DNA of 64,000 nt. Origin: Novosphingobium indicum (GTDB lineage Bacteria; Pseudomonadota; Alphaproteobacteria; Sphingomonadales; Sphingomonadaceae). Location of the stretch: assembly GCF_014645195.1 (NCBI RefSeq), contig NZ_BMLK01000012.1:97088-161087 (forward strand), given 5' to 3'. Made by a program: the position numbers and the translations under genes. Below the pieces are notes generated by a model, which was not told the DNA's origin, did not search any database, and worked only from the letters and a program-made list of their open reading frames with translations. Below, piece by piece: positions 1-9,513 of the stretch (the first letter of the stretch is position 1; each line of letters opens with the position of its first letter).

Positions 1-726
1 CATCTCTCCGTCACCGACCATCAGCGCGGGAACGCCGAGCCGGTTGAACGCCTCCAGCGCCACGTCCGCCCGCTTGTAGGGGGTCATCTGGCTGATCCAG
101 AGGTAACGATCGGTCACATCGCCCGCAGGCTTGAAGGCATCGACCGCGACGGGCGGATGCACGACCCGCGCCTCACGGCCCCAGACCTTGCGGATGCGCT
201 GCGCGATGAAATGGCTGTTGGCCACGATCCCGTCGACGCGACTGGCCGAATTGACATCCCACTGGCGCAAGCGATGGAAAAGCGCCGGCATCAGGGCGCG
301 GCTGACTGTCCCGGCAGTGGCCTTGTAGTCGTGATAGTGGTCCCACAGGTACCGCATGGGTGAGTGGCAGTAGCAAAGGTGCAGCGCGTCGGGACGCGTG
401 ATGATCCCCTTGGCCGGCCCGGACTCACTGCTGATGACGAGGTCGTATTCGCGCAGATCGAGTTCCTCGAGCGCCATGGGCATAAGCGGCAGATATTTCT
501 GATAATGCCGCCGCGCACCGGGCAATCGACCGATGAAGGTTTCGCGTACATTCGCGGCCCGGATCTTCTCCGAGACCTTGTCCGGGTCGTAGACATGGGT
601 GAACACGTCCGCTCCCGGAAACATGTCCAGCAGCTGTTCCAGCACGCGCTCGCCGCCGCGCATGGCAATCAGCCAATAGTGCACGAGGGCCACGCGCGGC
701 GCAGCGGCAGGGGACACTCCGATCAC
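1..726 (-). CDS. GT4 family glycosyltransferase, 3' end beyond window
   Basis: A glycosyltransferase expected to add a sugar to a lipid-linked exopolysaccharide repeat unit in the cytoplasm. The frame is open for 242 codons from a GTG at 726 to the window edge, so the C-terminus is missing. Visible are a GT-B style N-terminus (VALVHYWLIAMRGGERVLE), a CHSPMRYLWDHY segment and the start of the nucleotide-sugar domain (RYLWISQMTPYKRAD). Family 4 proteins often carry exactly this kind of W-D-x-Y block. The GTG overlaps the stop of the tyrosine-kinase gene as GTGA (726-723), so translation is probably coupled. The acceptor and donor sugars cannot be told from the sequence. Confidence 0.85.
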   Translation of the reverse strand, partial: MIGVSPAAAPRVALVHYWLIAMRGGERVLEQLLDMFPGADVFTHVYDPDKVSEKIRAANVRETFIGRLPGARRHYQKYLPLMPMALEELDLREYDLVISSESGPAKGIITRPDALHLCYCHSPMRYLWDHYHDYKATAGTVSRALMPALFHRLRQWDVNSASRVDGIVANSHFIAQRIRKVWGREARVVHPPVAVDAFKPAGDVTDRYLWISQMTPYKRADVALEAFNRLGVPALMVGDGEM

Positions 727-2957
727 GTGTAGTACCCCTGATACTTCTCGTAGAAGCTTGCAGCGTCGTGTCCGCCGAACCGTACCTGCTTCTTCATGTC
801 GACACGATTGAGGACGATGCCCATGGCCTTGATCGTGCGGATCGGCAGCTGCCGCACCGCCGCTTTCACGACGCGGTCCGTGGTCTTGCGCCAATGCACG
901 ACCAGCACGACGTCATCTGCGAGCGAGACGATCTCGCGCGCCTCCGCGATCGGCAGAATCGGCGGGCAATCGAGGAGGATGACGTCGAAGTCCTCACGCA
1001 ATCGCGCAATGACCCGATGCAGCCGCCCTCGCTCGGTCAAGCGCTGCCCCTTAGCGAAAGGCCGGGTAATCGGAATGATCCGCAGCGTCGAATCTGCTTC
1101 CTGATATTGCGGGATTTCGGCGCCTTCGGACAGCAAGGCATCCTGCAGCCCGGGCTCACCGTTGTGCAGATCAAGCTGCCGACTCAGGTGCGCGCGGATC
1201 ACGTCGCAGTCGATCACCAGAACCCGTTCATTGGCCATCGCGAGCGCACGGCCCATGCACGCGGCGATCGTCGTCTTGCCTTCACCGGGTACGGCCGATG
1301 TAATGGCTATAACCTTGCCAGCCTGTGCAGAGGAATGGCGGATGGAGACAATCACGTTGCGCAGGGCTTCGGAAAAGCCGCCGTCCGGATGGTCGCGGAC
1401 GGTATCGAGCGGAGACGCCCCATGCGGCTCCACGGTCCGGTAGGCCGGCACGAAACCCAGCCCGGGAATTCCAAGCCGGCTTTCGACGTCGTCGAGCGTC
1501 GTCAGCCCGCGATAGGAAAGCTCGGACATGATCGCCACAACGGCGCCGAGCAAAAGGCCTACCGCGAGACCCAGCGCGAGATTCAGAACCATATCCGGCG
1601 ACTTGGGCAAAACCGGCACATTGCCTGCGGAGATCAGGCGTGCGGTCGGCTGCTCGGTGCCACTACCCGCCACCACTTCGTTGTAGCGCTCAAGATACGA
1701 CTGATAGAGCGTCTGCGCTGCATCGGCCCGCTTTTCCAGATCGGCGAGCGAGACCAGCGCGCTGTTATCGGTGCTCAGCTGCGCCCGCGTTCCCGATCGG
1801 CTGGCGAGCAACGAAGACAGCCGCTGCGCCGAAGCCTGCGCATTCGATTCCAGCGCCCGGATCGAGCGGCCGACTTCTCCGGCAATCTGCCGGTCCAGAT
1901 CGGCAATCTGCCGACGCACCGTGATCAGGTCCGGATTGTTATCAAAGTAGCGTTGGGAAAGGTCCCGCTCCCGGACAACCAGTTGCGCACGCTGGGCGCG
2001 CAGGGCGGAAACGACAGGCGAACCTGCCGCCTCCCCTACTCTGTCGGCACCGCCCGTGCGCATCTGTGCCCGTGCACTGGATAGCGCCGCGGCATCCCTC
2101 GCCGCCTCGGCCCGGGCTGAGGCGATCTGCTGGTTGTAGGCCGAAATCTCCTGCTCGGTCAGGCTCGTGGCGGCAGAACTGAGCAGGCCCGTGCGCACAC
2201 GATAGGCCTGAACCGCTGCGAAGGCCTCGTTCGCGGTCTGGCGCAACTCATCGACACGCGCCCGCAGCACTTCAGCCGCCGTCGAATTCGTCCGCGCCCG
2301 TTCCCGCGCATCGTCCGTCGTGAACAGGCGCGCATAGGTATTGGCGATCAAGGCCGCCCGTTCGGGATCGGAATCGTCAAAAGCAATGCGCAAGCTGAAC
2401 GAGTTTCCGACGCGGGCAACATTCAGATTGTCGGTCAGATAGATGATTGCCTTGTCACGAAGCGTCGGCTCACCGTCGCTTGGCCGGGCTCCGTTGCGTC
2501 TTCTTTCAATGCCAAGCGAAGACAGGATATTGTCCAGAGCCGATCGCGGAGCCATCACGTCAGCCTTGAAGGCCGCGTCCTTCAACAAACCGGTGCGCTC
2601 CAGCACCTGGGCAGCCATCTTGCGGGAGCGGATCAGTTCGATCTGCGTTTCCACATCCTCGGCACGCGTCGGGCCTTCTTGCGCCTCCTCGGCCCTGTCC
2701 GGAACCAGTTCGGTAGACTTGGTGATCATCACGACGTCGGCGCTCGACCGGTAGATCCGCGGCAGGGCCGTGGTCCAAATCGCTGTCAGGCCGAGACAGA
2801 TGGCCAGGGTCAGGAGCAGGGCTTCCCGCCGGCGGCGCAACATGGCCAGCAGGAAACGGACGGAGATGTGTTCCTCGGTATGCCCATAGGAGGCACCGCC
2901 TTTGACCATGACCTGCGGAAGGCCCGTTTCGGTCTGATAAAGCGCAGGAAGGTTCAC
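723..2957 (-). CDS. Wzz/BY-kinase fusion, exopolysaccharide chain-length regulator and tyrosine autokinase
   Basis: A 744-residue Wzc/ExoP-type inner-membrane co-polymerase that controls polysaccharide length and export. The N-terminal Wzz domain has a membrane helix near residues 47-65 and a long periplasmic coiled-coil part. A second helix lies near 460-480. The C-terminal cytoplasmic kinase carries Walker A PGEGKTT (557-563), Walker A' VLVIDCD (579-585), Walker B VILLDCPP (659-666) and a short C-terminal tyrosine cluster (Tyr 736, 739, 742, 743). In the gellan/S-88 sphingan clusters the two halves are separate proteins (SpsC/SpsE), so the fused form is a difference. The start is a GTG with AGGAAGGA just upstream. 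The gene is flanked on the same strand by the barrel protein and the GT4 gene. Confidence 0.93.
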   Translation of the reverse strand: MNLPALYQTETGLPQVMVKGGASYGHTEEHISVRFLLAMLRRRREALLLTLAICLGLTAIWTTALPRIYRSSADVVMITKSTELVPDRAEEAQEGPTRAEDVETQIELIRSRKMAAQVLERTGLLKDAAFKADVMAPRSALDNILSSLGIERRRNGARPSDGEPTLRDKAIIYLTDNLNVARVGNSFSLRIAFDDSDPERAALIANTYARLFTTDDARERARTNSTAAEVLRARVDELRQTANEAFAAVQAYRVRTGLLSSAATSLTEQEISAYNQQIASARAEAARDAAALSSARAQMRTGGADRVGEAAGSPVVSALRAQRAQLVVRERDLSQRYFDNNPDLITVRRQIADLDRQIAGEVGRSIRALESNAQASAQRLSSLLASRSGTRAQLSTDNSALVSLADLEKRADAAQTLYQSYLERYNEVVAGSGTEQPTARLISAGNVPVLPKSPDMVLNLALGLAVGLLLGAVVAIMSELSYRGLTTLDDVESRLGIPGLGFVPAYRTVEPHGASPLDTVRDHPDGGFSEALRNVIVSIRHSSAQAGKVIAITSAVPGEGKTTIAACMGRALAMANERVLVIDCDVIRAHLSRQLDLHNGEPGLQDALLSEGAEIPQYQEADSTLRIIPITRPFAKGQRLTERGRLHRVIARLREDFDVILLDCPPILPIAEAREIVSLADDVVLVVHWRKTTDRVVKAAVRQLPIRTIKAMGIVLNRVDMKKQVRFGGHDAASFYEKYQGYYT

Positions 2958-2970
2958 TCGAATTCCTTCC

Positions 2971-4251
2971 TCAAGGCGTGATCGTCACGCCGAGTCCGGC
3001 GCTGAACGAGGTGAAGGGATTGACGAGAGGAGCGCCGCTTACATCCTGACGCAGAACGCCGAGATAGGCCCCGATCGAGAGCGATCGGTTCACCCGGTAC
3101 TGCGCGCGCAGGCGGAACGACTTGCGCCACGTGCGGGTATCGACGTCACCGAAGTCGCCACGCTCCAGCCCGGCATCGAGCGCCAGCCGCAAGTTGCGAA
3201 GCGGATCGTAGTAGGCACTCAGCGTAATAGTATCGGTAAGAATGCCGCCGACTGTGCGGGCACCACTGTTGCGAAAATCGCGGCGAGCCTGCGCTCGAAG
3301 GGTCAGCAGCGGTGTGACGTACCATTGCAGGTCGGCGCGGAAGGTGACGCCGCTGAAATCGCGATAGGCGGGCTGATCGTAATCGCGGGACCGATAGCCG
3401 ATGCTGGCCTCGCCCGAGATGACCGGCGACAACTCTCCGCGCAGGCCGGCCACGACCGTGTAATCGCGCGAGTCCCGCTGCAGGGCCGCCGGGGCCGATG
3501 TGGAGGCAACGTCATCGTAAGAAGCGGCTGCGAACCCGGACAAGAGGCCGGAAAACTCGTATTCCAGCCTGAGTTCGCCACCGACGGTACGCGTGTCGCG
3601 AAAGGACTGGTCGGCACTGCCGCCGCCAGCCCGATCGACCGCGTTGTAATCGAGCTGTTCGTACTGCAGCCGGGGAACAACACGGAATGCTCCAAAGGCA
3701 AAACCCGCTCCCACATCGGCCGACAACCGCCGGAAACTGACCGGTTCGGCGGCATCGGGCACCGAACCGACGCTGCTGCGCGGCTCGATCAATTGGGCGT
3801 ACTGCGCGGAGAGCCGGATGGCCTGACGAGGCCCCAGGTCGAAACGCCCCCCGGCCTCGAGAGTATATTGTTCGCTGTTTTCGGTCGTATAGCGCGAATA
3901 GCGGCGCAAAGCGCCCATGGCCGAGAAACGAAGTTCGTGACGGCTGGCGTTCGTGCGCAGCTTGAGGGCGGGATTTACTGTCGCCGATGCTGCCGCCTGT
4001 GCGTCGGGCCGGTTGAACAGATTGGTCTGAAAGCCACCGACCATCGAAACGCTCGGCTCTGCCAGAAGAGCACCGACCACTACAGGCCGAGGGCTGTAGT
4101 CCGGCTCCAGACGGCCGCCCGCCACGTCGTTCCGGTCAAGATCGGGTTCGATCACGATGACGCTGCCCACTCCAACTGACTGTGCGCATGCAAAGGTCGG
4201 CATCACGGCAGCACCGGAAGACAACGCAAGTTTGACCAGCCCGCGCTTCAT
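2971..4251 (-). CDS. outer-membrane beta-barrel protein of the exopolysaccharide cluster
   Basis: A 426-residue protein with a signal peptide (MKRGLVKLALSSGAAVMPTFACA, cut after about residue 23) and alternating polar/hydrophobic strands through the whole chain, ending in an aromatic-poor VTITP. This is the look of the putative beta-barrel porin 2 group found in sphingomonad exopolysaccharide loci. A role in polymer export or outer-membrane anchoring is inferred from position only. It sits directly upstream of the chain-length kinase, and its stop overlaps that gene's ribosome binding site. It is not a Wza-type lipoprotein: there is no lipobox and no Poly_export signature. Confidence 0.75.
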   Translation of the reverse strand: MKRGLVKLALSSGAAVMPTFACAQSVGVGSVIVIEPDLDRNDVAGGRLEPDYSPRPVVVGALLAEPSVSMVGGFQTNLFNRPDAQAAASATVNPALKLRTNASRHELRFSAMGALRRYSRYTTENSEQYTLEAGGRFDLGPRQAIRLSAQYAQLIEPRSSVGSVPDAAEPVSFRRLSADVGAGFAFGAFRVVPRLQYEQLDYNAVDRAGGGSADQSFRDTRTVGGELRLEYEFSGLLSGFAAASYDDVASTSAPAALQRDSRDYTVVAGLRGELSPVISGEASIGYRSRDYDQPAYRDFSGVTFRADLQWYVTPLLTLRAQARRDFRNSGARTVGGILTDTITLSAYYDPLRNLRLALDAGLERGDFGDVDTRTWRKSFRLRAQYRVNRSLSIGAYLGVLRQDVSGAPLVNPFTSFSAGLGVTITP

Positions 4252-4386
4252 CCCGCCTGCCCACCCCGCAAACTGCCCGACCTACGACCGTTTCAGCCGC
4301 AGAACAGATTCCCTACCCATCCAGAAATTGTATTTCAGGATCACACCCGAATACGCTTCCAGATCACGCAGCTATTGTTATCCTGC
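4252..4386 (-). promoter_or_regulatory. 135-bp gap between HlyD gene and barrel gene, possible internal promoter
   Basis: This is the only sizeable gap inside the minus-strand block from 7.6 kb to the left edge. It is richer in A/T than its surroundings (about 4320-4400). A promoter separating the secretion pair from the chain-length/export genes is possible. No hairpin with a T-run and no confident -35/-10 pair is visible. Confidence 0.3.
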
Positions 4387-5748
4387 CTATTCTTTCAGCG
4401 CGCGTTTCAATTGATCCGAAAGCGGTCTAACAATGTATTGAAGTATTGTTCGCTGCTGCGTCTGAATAAAGACCTCCACAGGCATACCGACGGAAAGCCG
4501 TGCTTCCTCGAGCTTGCGAAATTCATCATCCGGAATGGATACAGTGACCGAGTAGAATGCCGCATTGGTCGCGCGGTCGGTCGAACGATCGGCGGCCACG
4601 CGCGTGACCTTGCCTTCCAGCTCGGGCGTGGTGCGCATATTGAGAGCGGTGAAGCGCAAATGCGCAGGCTGGTCAACGGTCACACTGTCGATATCGGTCA
4701 CCCGCACCTGAGCCCTGACGACGAGGCGGTCCGCATCGGGAACGATCTCCATCAGCGGTTCGCCGGCAGGCACCACGCTGCCCACGGTCCGAACCTGCAG
4801 CTTGTCGACGATACCGTCCTGCGGTGCGCGGATCGCAGTGCGATCGTTCTGGTCGCTGGCCGCAACCTCTGCCTTGCGCAGGTCCGAGATCGCAGCCTGC
4901 ACTTGTGCAAGCTCCAGCGCCGCCTCGCTCCGCGCGACGCTGCCGACACCGGCGATCTGGACCTGCAGTTCGCCAATCCGCGCCTGCGCCTGCGCCGTTC
5001 CCGACTGCGCAGCGGCATGTTGCGCTTCGACGCCCACCGCCGCTCGCTCCAACGCGTTGAGGCGATCGAGCGTCGTCAGGCGATTTTCGTAGAGCTGACG
5101 GGTCTGTGCCAGTTCCTCGCGCACAAGTTCACCCTGCCGCGCGTAGGCCTGCGCCTGGCTCGCATATGTCGCGATCTGGGCCCGCGCCTGCGCGACCTGG
5201 GCGCGAAGTTGCCGAACCCGGTCCGCACGCGCCTGCCGGACCAGCGCAAAGCTGCGCCGTTCGTCTTCGAGCAGCGCCCGAATTTCGGGCTCAGCGGCGC
5301 GCCGTATCAATTCTTCGGGAAAAGTAACACCTGCCGCTCCGCTCTGTACGGCCCGCAGACGCGCCGCCTTGGCCAGCAACTGGTCAAGCCCGAGACCGGT
5401 ATATTCGGCGACGGCCCCGGACACCGTGTCGTCCAGCCGGATGAGCACTTGCCCCTTCTCGACGTGATCACCGTCCTGAACGAAAATATCCGCGACCACG
5501 CCGCCGAAAGGGTGGGAAATCTCCTTCACGTGCGTTTCGACGGTCACTTCGCCTGGTGCGATCACCGCGCCGGCCATCGGCAGGAGCGCGATCAATCCCC
5601 CGATCCCGAACACAAGCACGGCGACGGCGGCGAGCCCGAAGCGGACCAGCCGCGAGAGCCCCTGCTCAGCCTGACGCGAAAAGTCGCCGTCGATCGGCTT
5701 CAAGGCACCGGGGGATGCGCCTTCGATCAGGTAGGCGGCCTGGCTCAT
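4387..5748 (-). CDS. HlyD-family type I secretion periplasmic adaptor
   Basis: A 453-residue membrane fusion protein that links the inner-membrane ABC exporter to TolC. It has a short cytoplasmic N-terminus, one membrane helix at about residues 33-55 and the first half of a biotinyl-lipoyl domain (EISHPFGGVVADIFVQDGD). A long Ala/Gln/Arg-rich coiled-coil hairpin follows (about 150-290), then the second lipoyl half (AIRAPQDGIVDKLQVRTVG) and a beta-barrel C-terminus. Length and order fit PrtE/HlyD. Its ATG overlaps the stop of the upstream ABC gene (ATGA, 5748-5745). The sphingan loci carry a comparable pair, AtrB/AtrD. Confidence 0.93.
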   Translation of the reverse strand: MSQAAYLIEGASPGALKPIDGDFSRQAEQGLSRLVRFGLAAVAVLVFGIGGLIALLPMAGAVIAPGEVTVETHVKEISHPFGGVVADIFVQDGDHVEKGQVLIRLDDTVSGAVAEYTGLGLDQLLAKAARLRAVQSGAAGVTFPEELIRRAAEPEIRALLEDERRSFALVRQARADRVRQLRAQVAQARAQIATYASQAQAYARQGELVREELAQTRQLYENRLTTLDRLNALERAAVGVEAQHAAAQSGTAQAQARIGELQVQIAGVGSVARSEAALELAQVQAAISDLRKAEVAASDQNDRTAIRAPQDGIVDKLQVRTVGSVVPAGEPLMEIVPDADRLVVRAQVRVTDIDSVTVDQPAHLRFTALNMRTTPELEGKVTRVAADRSTDRATNAAFYSVTVSIPDDEFRKLEEARLSVGMPVEVFIQTQQRTILQYIVRPLSDQLKRALKE

Positions 5749-7607
5749 CCTTCCACCTGCGCCGGTTCGCCCGTAGAACCACCTTCTATTTCAACGGTCT
5801 CACCCGCACCCGGCCGGGTCAGCGGCGGGGGGGCTTTCCTGCGCGCTTCGAACTCCTCGCGCGTCTCGAAGCGCTGGCGGCGGCCGTTGCCCATCACCAT
5901 GATATGGCTCACATGTGCCACCACGTTCGGCCGGTGGGCGATCACCAGCACGATCCCACCCCGATCGCGCACGCCCTTTATCGCCTTGGCGAGCGCCGCC
6001 TCGCCGTCATAATCGAGATTGCTGTTGGGCTCGTCGAGGACCACGAGGAAGGGATTGCCGTATAGCGCACGCGCCAGAGCAATGCGCTGCTGCTGGCCGG
6101 CGGAGAGCCCTCCACCTTGCGGCCCGATCGCATGATCGTATCCGTTTTCGAGGCGCACGATCAGGTCATGACAGTCCGCCGCCCTGGCCGCTTCGAGAAC
6201 GGCCTGCCGATCCGCATCAGCTTGAAATCGGGCAATATTCTGCGCAATCGTCCCCTCGAACAATTCGATCGACTGCGGCACGTAGCCCACGATCCGCGCG
6301 ATCTGATCCGATGGCCACTGATCGAGGGTCGCGCCGTCGAGCCGCACGGAGCCCCGCAGCATCGGCCATATCCCGCACACGGCGCGCGCCAGAGTGGTCT
6401 TTCCCGAACCGCTCGGCCCGACCACCGCCAGCGCATCGCCGGCGGCAAGGTCGAAGCTGACCTCGGCCAGCGTCACCGTGCGCACGCCCGGCGGCGCGGC
6501 GGTTACGCGCGAAACGGTAAGCCGCGCCTTGGGATAGTCCAGTCCCATGGGTTCGATCCGGTTGGGAATGGCGTGCAGCAGATCGCTTACCCGCCCCAGC
6601 GCCTGCCGGCTGGACACCATACCCTTCCAGTTGGCGATCACCTGCTCGACCGGCGCCAGAGCGCGCGAAGACAGGATCGAGCTGGCAATGATGATGCCCC
6701 CGGTCGCGCTGCCCCGGATCACCAGATAGGCCCCCAGGGCGAGCGTTGCCGACTGCAGCAGCATGCGGAAGGCCTTGGTCAGACCAGACATGGTGCTGGA
6801 GAGCGACGAAAAGCGGTCGTTCGCCTTGAGGTACTCCGCCTCCACCGCGTGCCATTCGTCCCGCCGCGCGCCGGACATGCCCAGCGCCTTGAGCGTCTCG
6901 GCATTGCGCAAGGTCGCTTCGGCAAGCGTGGCCCGCCGCGCGCCGCTGCGCATCGTCTCGGTCGCGAGCGGGGCCGTCATCCGGTTGTTGAGCAGCATCA
7001 GCGTGACCAGCACCGCCACGCCCAGCAGCGCGAGCAGTCCCAGTGACCAGTGGAACACGCTGAGGATCAGAAGATAGACGACGATCCAGGGCAGATCGAG
7101 CAAGGCAAGCGGCCCCGGCCCGGACAGGTATCCGCGCGCCGTATCGATATCGCGCACGATCTGCGTGCCGTTGGGCATCGCGCCGCGGCTGAGTTCATAG
7201 CGGGAAATGACATCGAGCACCCGGTCGCTGATGGTGCGCATGAACAGCGACCCGACATGGACCATGATCCGCCCGCGCACGACATCCAGGACCGCCTGGA
7301 AGGCATAGGCAAGCGCCACCATGACCAGGAGGCTGACCAGCGACGGCACGCTGCGGCTGGGCAGCACATCGTCGTACACCAGCAGCATGAAGAACGAGCC
7401 GGAGAGCAGCAGGACGTTGTAGACGCTGCTGATCGCGACGACCGGCACAAGCACCCGCCGAAGCGGCGCCATGGCGGTCTTCAATTCGGTGGACAAGCGG
7501 AAGCCGAAGGTCACGAGTACCGCCTCACCGCGCCGTTCCGAAAGCGCCGCGACACCCAAACATCGTCCCAATCGGATCGACCGCTGCCCCTGTCGCGAGC
7601 AGCCCAA
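5745..7607 (-). CDS. type I secretion system permease/ATPase (PrtD-like)
   Basis: An ABC exporter with fused membrane and nucleotide-binding domains that drives one-step secretion of a protein substrate through HlyD and TolC. There is no N-terminal C39 peptidase-like domain, as in PrtD. Membrane segments occupy about residues 50-330. The ATPase shows Walker A GPSGSGKT (397-404), the Q-loop region YVPQSIELFEG, the signature LSAGQQQR and Walker B FLVVLDEP. The listed frame begins at a TTG and gives 620 residues, longer than usual. A GTG at 7514 or the ATG at 7472 (MAPLRRVLVPVV) is a more likely start, because the first ~45 residues look non-conserved. No RTX-like cargo gene lies in the window. 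Confidence 0.92.
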   Translation of the reverse strand: MGCSRQGQRSIRLGRCLGVAALSERRGEAVLVTFGFRLSTELKTAMAPLRRVLVPVVAISSVYNVLLLSGSFFMLLVYDDVLPSRSVPSLVSLLVMVALAYAFQAVLDVVRGRIMVHVGSLFMRTISDRVLDVISRYELSRGAMPNGTQIVRDIDTARGYLSGPGPLALLDLPWIVVYLLILSVFHWSLGLLALLGVAVLVTLMLLNNRMTAPLATETMRSGARRATLAEATLRNAETLKALGMSGARRDEWHAVEAEYLKANDRFSSLSSTMSGLTKAFRMLLQSATLALGAYLVIRGSATGGIIIASSILSSRALAPVEQVIANWKGMVSSRQALGRVSDLLHAIPNRIEPMGLDYPKARLTVSRVTAAPPGVRTVTLAEVSFDLAAGDALAVVGPSGSGKTTLARAVCGIWPMLRGSVRLDGATLDQWPSDQIARIVGYVPQSIELFEGTIAQNIARFQADADRQAVLEAARAADCHDLIVRLENGYDHAIGPQGGGLSAGQQQRIALARALYGNPFLVVLDEPNSNLDYDGEAALAKAIKGVRDRGGIVLVIAHRPNVVAHVSHIMVMGNGRRQRFETREEFEARRKAPPPLTRPGAGETVEIEGGSTGEPAQVEG

Positions 7608-7756
7608 GCGCGCGCTGCCATAATTGAATCCTGTCCGGAGCCATCTCGCGATGCACTAGATCAGTCGCGCCCCTAAACAGCCAGAACCGTTAGATCAGTT
7701 TTGGGGCTTCCCGGAGCAGTTCTGTTCAAATCCAACCTAATTATAAGGGCGGATAC
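7608..7756. promoter_or_regulatory. divergent promoter region between type I exporter and tolC
   Basis: A 149-bp gap between two divergent genes whose products work in one exporter. The stretch 7690-7760 is A/T-richer and carries AAGGGCGG just before the TTG of tolC. Shared control of the exporter and its outer-membrane channel from this gap is likely. No operator palindrome is obvious. Confidence 0.45.
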
Positions 7757-9250
7757 TTGCAGGTTTATACTTATAAGGCCGCAATACTGGCTGCCCCGCT
7801 GGTCCTCACCAGTGCGCCGTGCCGGGCGGATACGTTGGAGGAGGCGATAACGTCCGCCTACGCGAACAATCCTGCACTGGCGGGCCGCCGTGATCTCGTC
7901 AGCGCTGCCGACGAAGGCGTGGTTCAGGCTGAGGCGGCCTATGGACCGACGCTGAGCGCCAGTGCAAGCCATACCTACACAGCGGCGCGCACCCGAGGCA
8001 CGCTATTGCCTTCCCGCAATGACGGGTTCGCGACCTCGGCCGAGTTCCGGCTGTCACAGCCGCTGTTCACCTCCGGCCGGCTGGCTGCGCAGGTGGATGC
8101 GGCAAGGGCGGTAAAACGGGTCGAACGCGCCCAACTGGAAGCCAGCAGCCAGCAACTGATCCTCGACGTGGTCAATGCCTACGTGTCGCTGCAAAGGGAC
8201 ATCGAACTTTACGGGGTCGCGCTGGAAATCCGCCAGCTGCTGCAGCAGCAACGCGATGTGACGGCAGCACGCTTTCGCCTGCGCGACGCGACCCAGCCCG
8301 ATGTCGATCAGACCAACAATCGGCTGGAACTGGCAGCCGGTCGCGTGATTGCCGCCCGCGCCACGGTCGAGGCGAGCGCCGCTCGCTACCGCAATCTTGT
8401 CGGCGTTTACCCGACCAAACTCGACCCGCTCCCGGCCGTGCCGGCCGTGCCCGACCTGGAGCGGCTCTATGCCGCAGCGGAGCGGCACAATCCCACGCTT
8501 GCAGCTGCGCAATTCACCGAAATGCGCTCCAGCGCGCTGGTTGGCGCAGCGCGGGCCGAGATGATGCCGCAGGTGAGCGCCTTCGCCTCCGCCGCGCGCA
8601 GTCCGCTCACACCTTATCAGAACACCTTTCGCGAGGAGGCGGTGGTAGCGGGAGTCAGCGTGACCATGCCGCTTTACACGGGCGGCCAGCAATCCTCAGC
8701 CTTGCGCGAAGCCATTGACCGCAATCAGGCGGACCAGCAATTCGTGGAACAGGCGCGGCGAGACATGCGCGAAACCCTGGCTTCGAACTGGAGCCTTTTT
8801 CAGGCAGCGAGCGCCGCGCTCCCCCGTTACGAAGCCGCGGTTCAAGCCGCCGAGCGGGCCGTGGAGGGCGTCAAAACGCAGGAAACCTCGGGCATTCGCA
8901 CGCTGCGCGACGTTCTCGATGTCACCAACGACCTGCTCAACGCCCGCACCGCCGCCGTGCAGGCTCGCGCCGAGCGATACCTGCGCCGGGTAGCCGTTCT
9001 GCGCGATGCCGGCCTGCTGACAATCGGGATGTTTGCGCAAGTACCGGCCTACGATCCGGACAGCCGGCGCGCAGGAATTGCCGGTCTGGCGGGCCTTCCC
9101 TTGCGGCCGATCCTCGAACCGGTGGACCGACTGCTCCTCTACGAACGTGTGCCGCTCGCACCGGTACAACGCGAAGACCAGGAAACGTTCACGTGGCCGG
9201 GACAGACAGAAGTGATACCCGCAGAGAGAACCCCATCAGATCGCGATTGA
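7757..9250 (+). CDS. TolC-family outer-membrane efflux/secretion protein
   Basis: A 497-residue TolC-type channel. The signal peptide is MQVYTYKAAILAAPLVLTSAPCRA, followed by two repeated outer-membrane-efflux-protein halves (DTLEEAITSAYANNPALAGRR and the later LERLYAAAERHNPTLAAAQ). Each half has long alpha-helical coiled coils and a short strand region. It completes the HlyD/PrtD exporter encoded divergently. The start is a TTG preceded by AAGGGCGG. A downstream ATG would remove the signal peptide, so the TTG is preferred. The C-terminal ~60 residues past the second half are Pro/Arg-rich and not characteristic of the family. Confidence 0.92.
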   Translation: MQVYTYKAAILAAPLVLTSAPCRADTLEEAITSAYANNPALAGRRDLVSAADEGVVQAEAAYGPTLSASASHTYTAARTRGTLLPSRNDGFATSAEFRLSQPLFTSGRLAAQVDAARAVKRVERAQLEASSQQLILDVVNAYVSLQRDIELYGVALEIRQLLQQQRDVTAARFRLRDATQPDVDQTNNRLELAAGRVIAARATVEASAARYRNLVGVYPTKLDPLPAVPAVPDLERLYAAAERHNPTLAAAQFTEMRSSALVGAARAEMMPQVSAFASAARSPLTPYQNTFREEAVVAGVSVTMPLYTGGQQSSALREAIDRNQADQQFVEQARRDMRETLASNWSLFQAASAALPRYEAAVQAAERAVEGVKTQETSGIRTLRDVLDVTNDLLNARTAAVQARAERYLRRVAVLRDAGLLTIGMFAQVPAYDPDSRRAGIAGLAGLPLRPILEPVDRLLLYERVPLAPVQREDQETFTWPGQTEVIPAERTPSDRD

Positions 9251-9513
9251 AGTCGTGATCGTGGAGGAATGCTCGAAAACGGAGACACTTTTCAAGTTCG
9301 CCGATCTTCATTGGGCAACGGCAGCTTCAATGTGTTGTTACGGAAAGCAGCCCACCGACCCGATCCGGACCAATATGCCCGGAACGCATGTCGTCGCTGG
9401 ACCATTTCATGGCATAGCTAAGGGCAAACGGCGTATTCCCGTTTCACTCGATGGTAGCGCGGCTGCGCCTAATAAGAGAACCCACCTTGCAGGACAGAAA
9501 TTCGAGAGGTCGC

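Noticed and set aside
768..2084. Long open frame antisense to the tyrosine-kinase gene
   Set aside because: GC-rich codon use makes the reverse frame open; the translation is His/Arg/Asp-rich and lacks any domain, while the minus-strand gene is unmistakable.
4375..6012. 545-codon plus-strand frame over the HlyD/ABC genes
   Set aside because: Covers two well-supported genes on the other strand; the product has no recognisable features.
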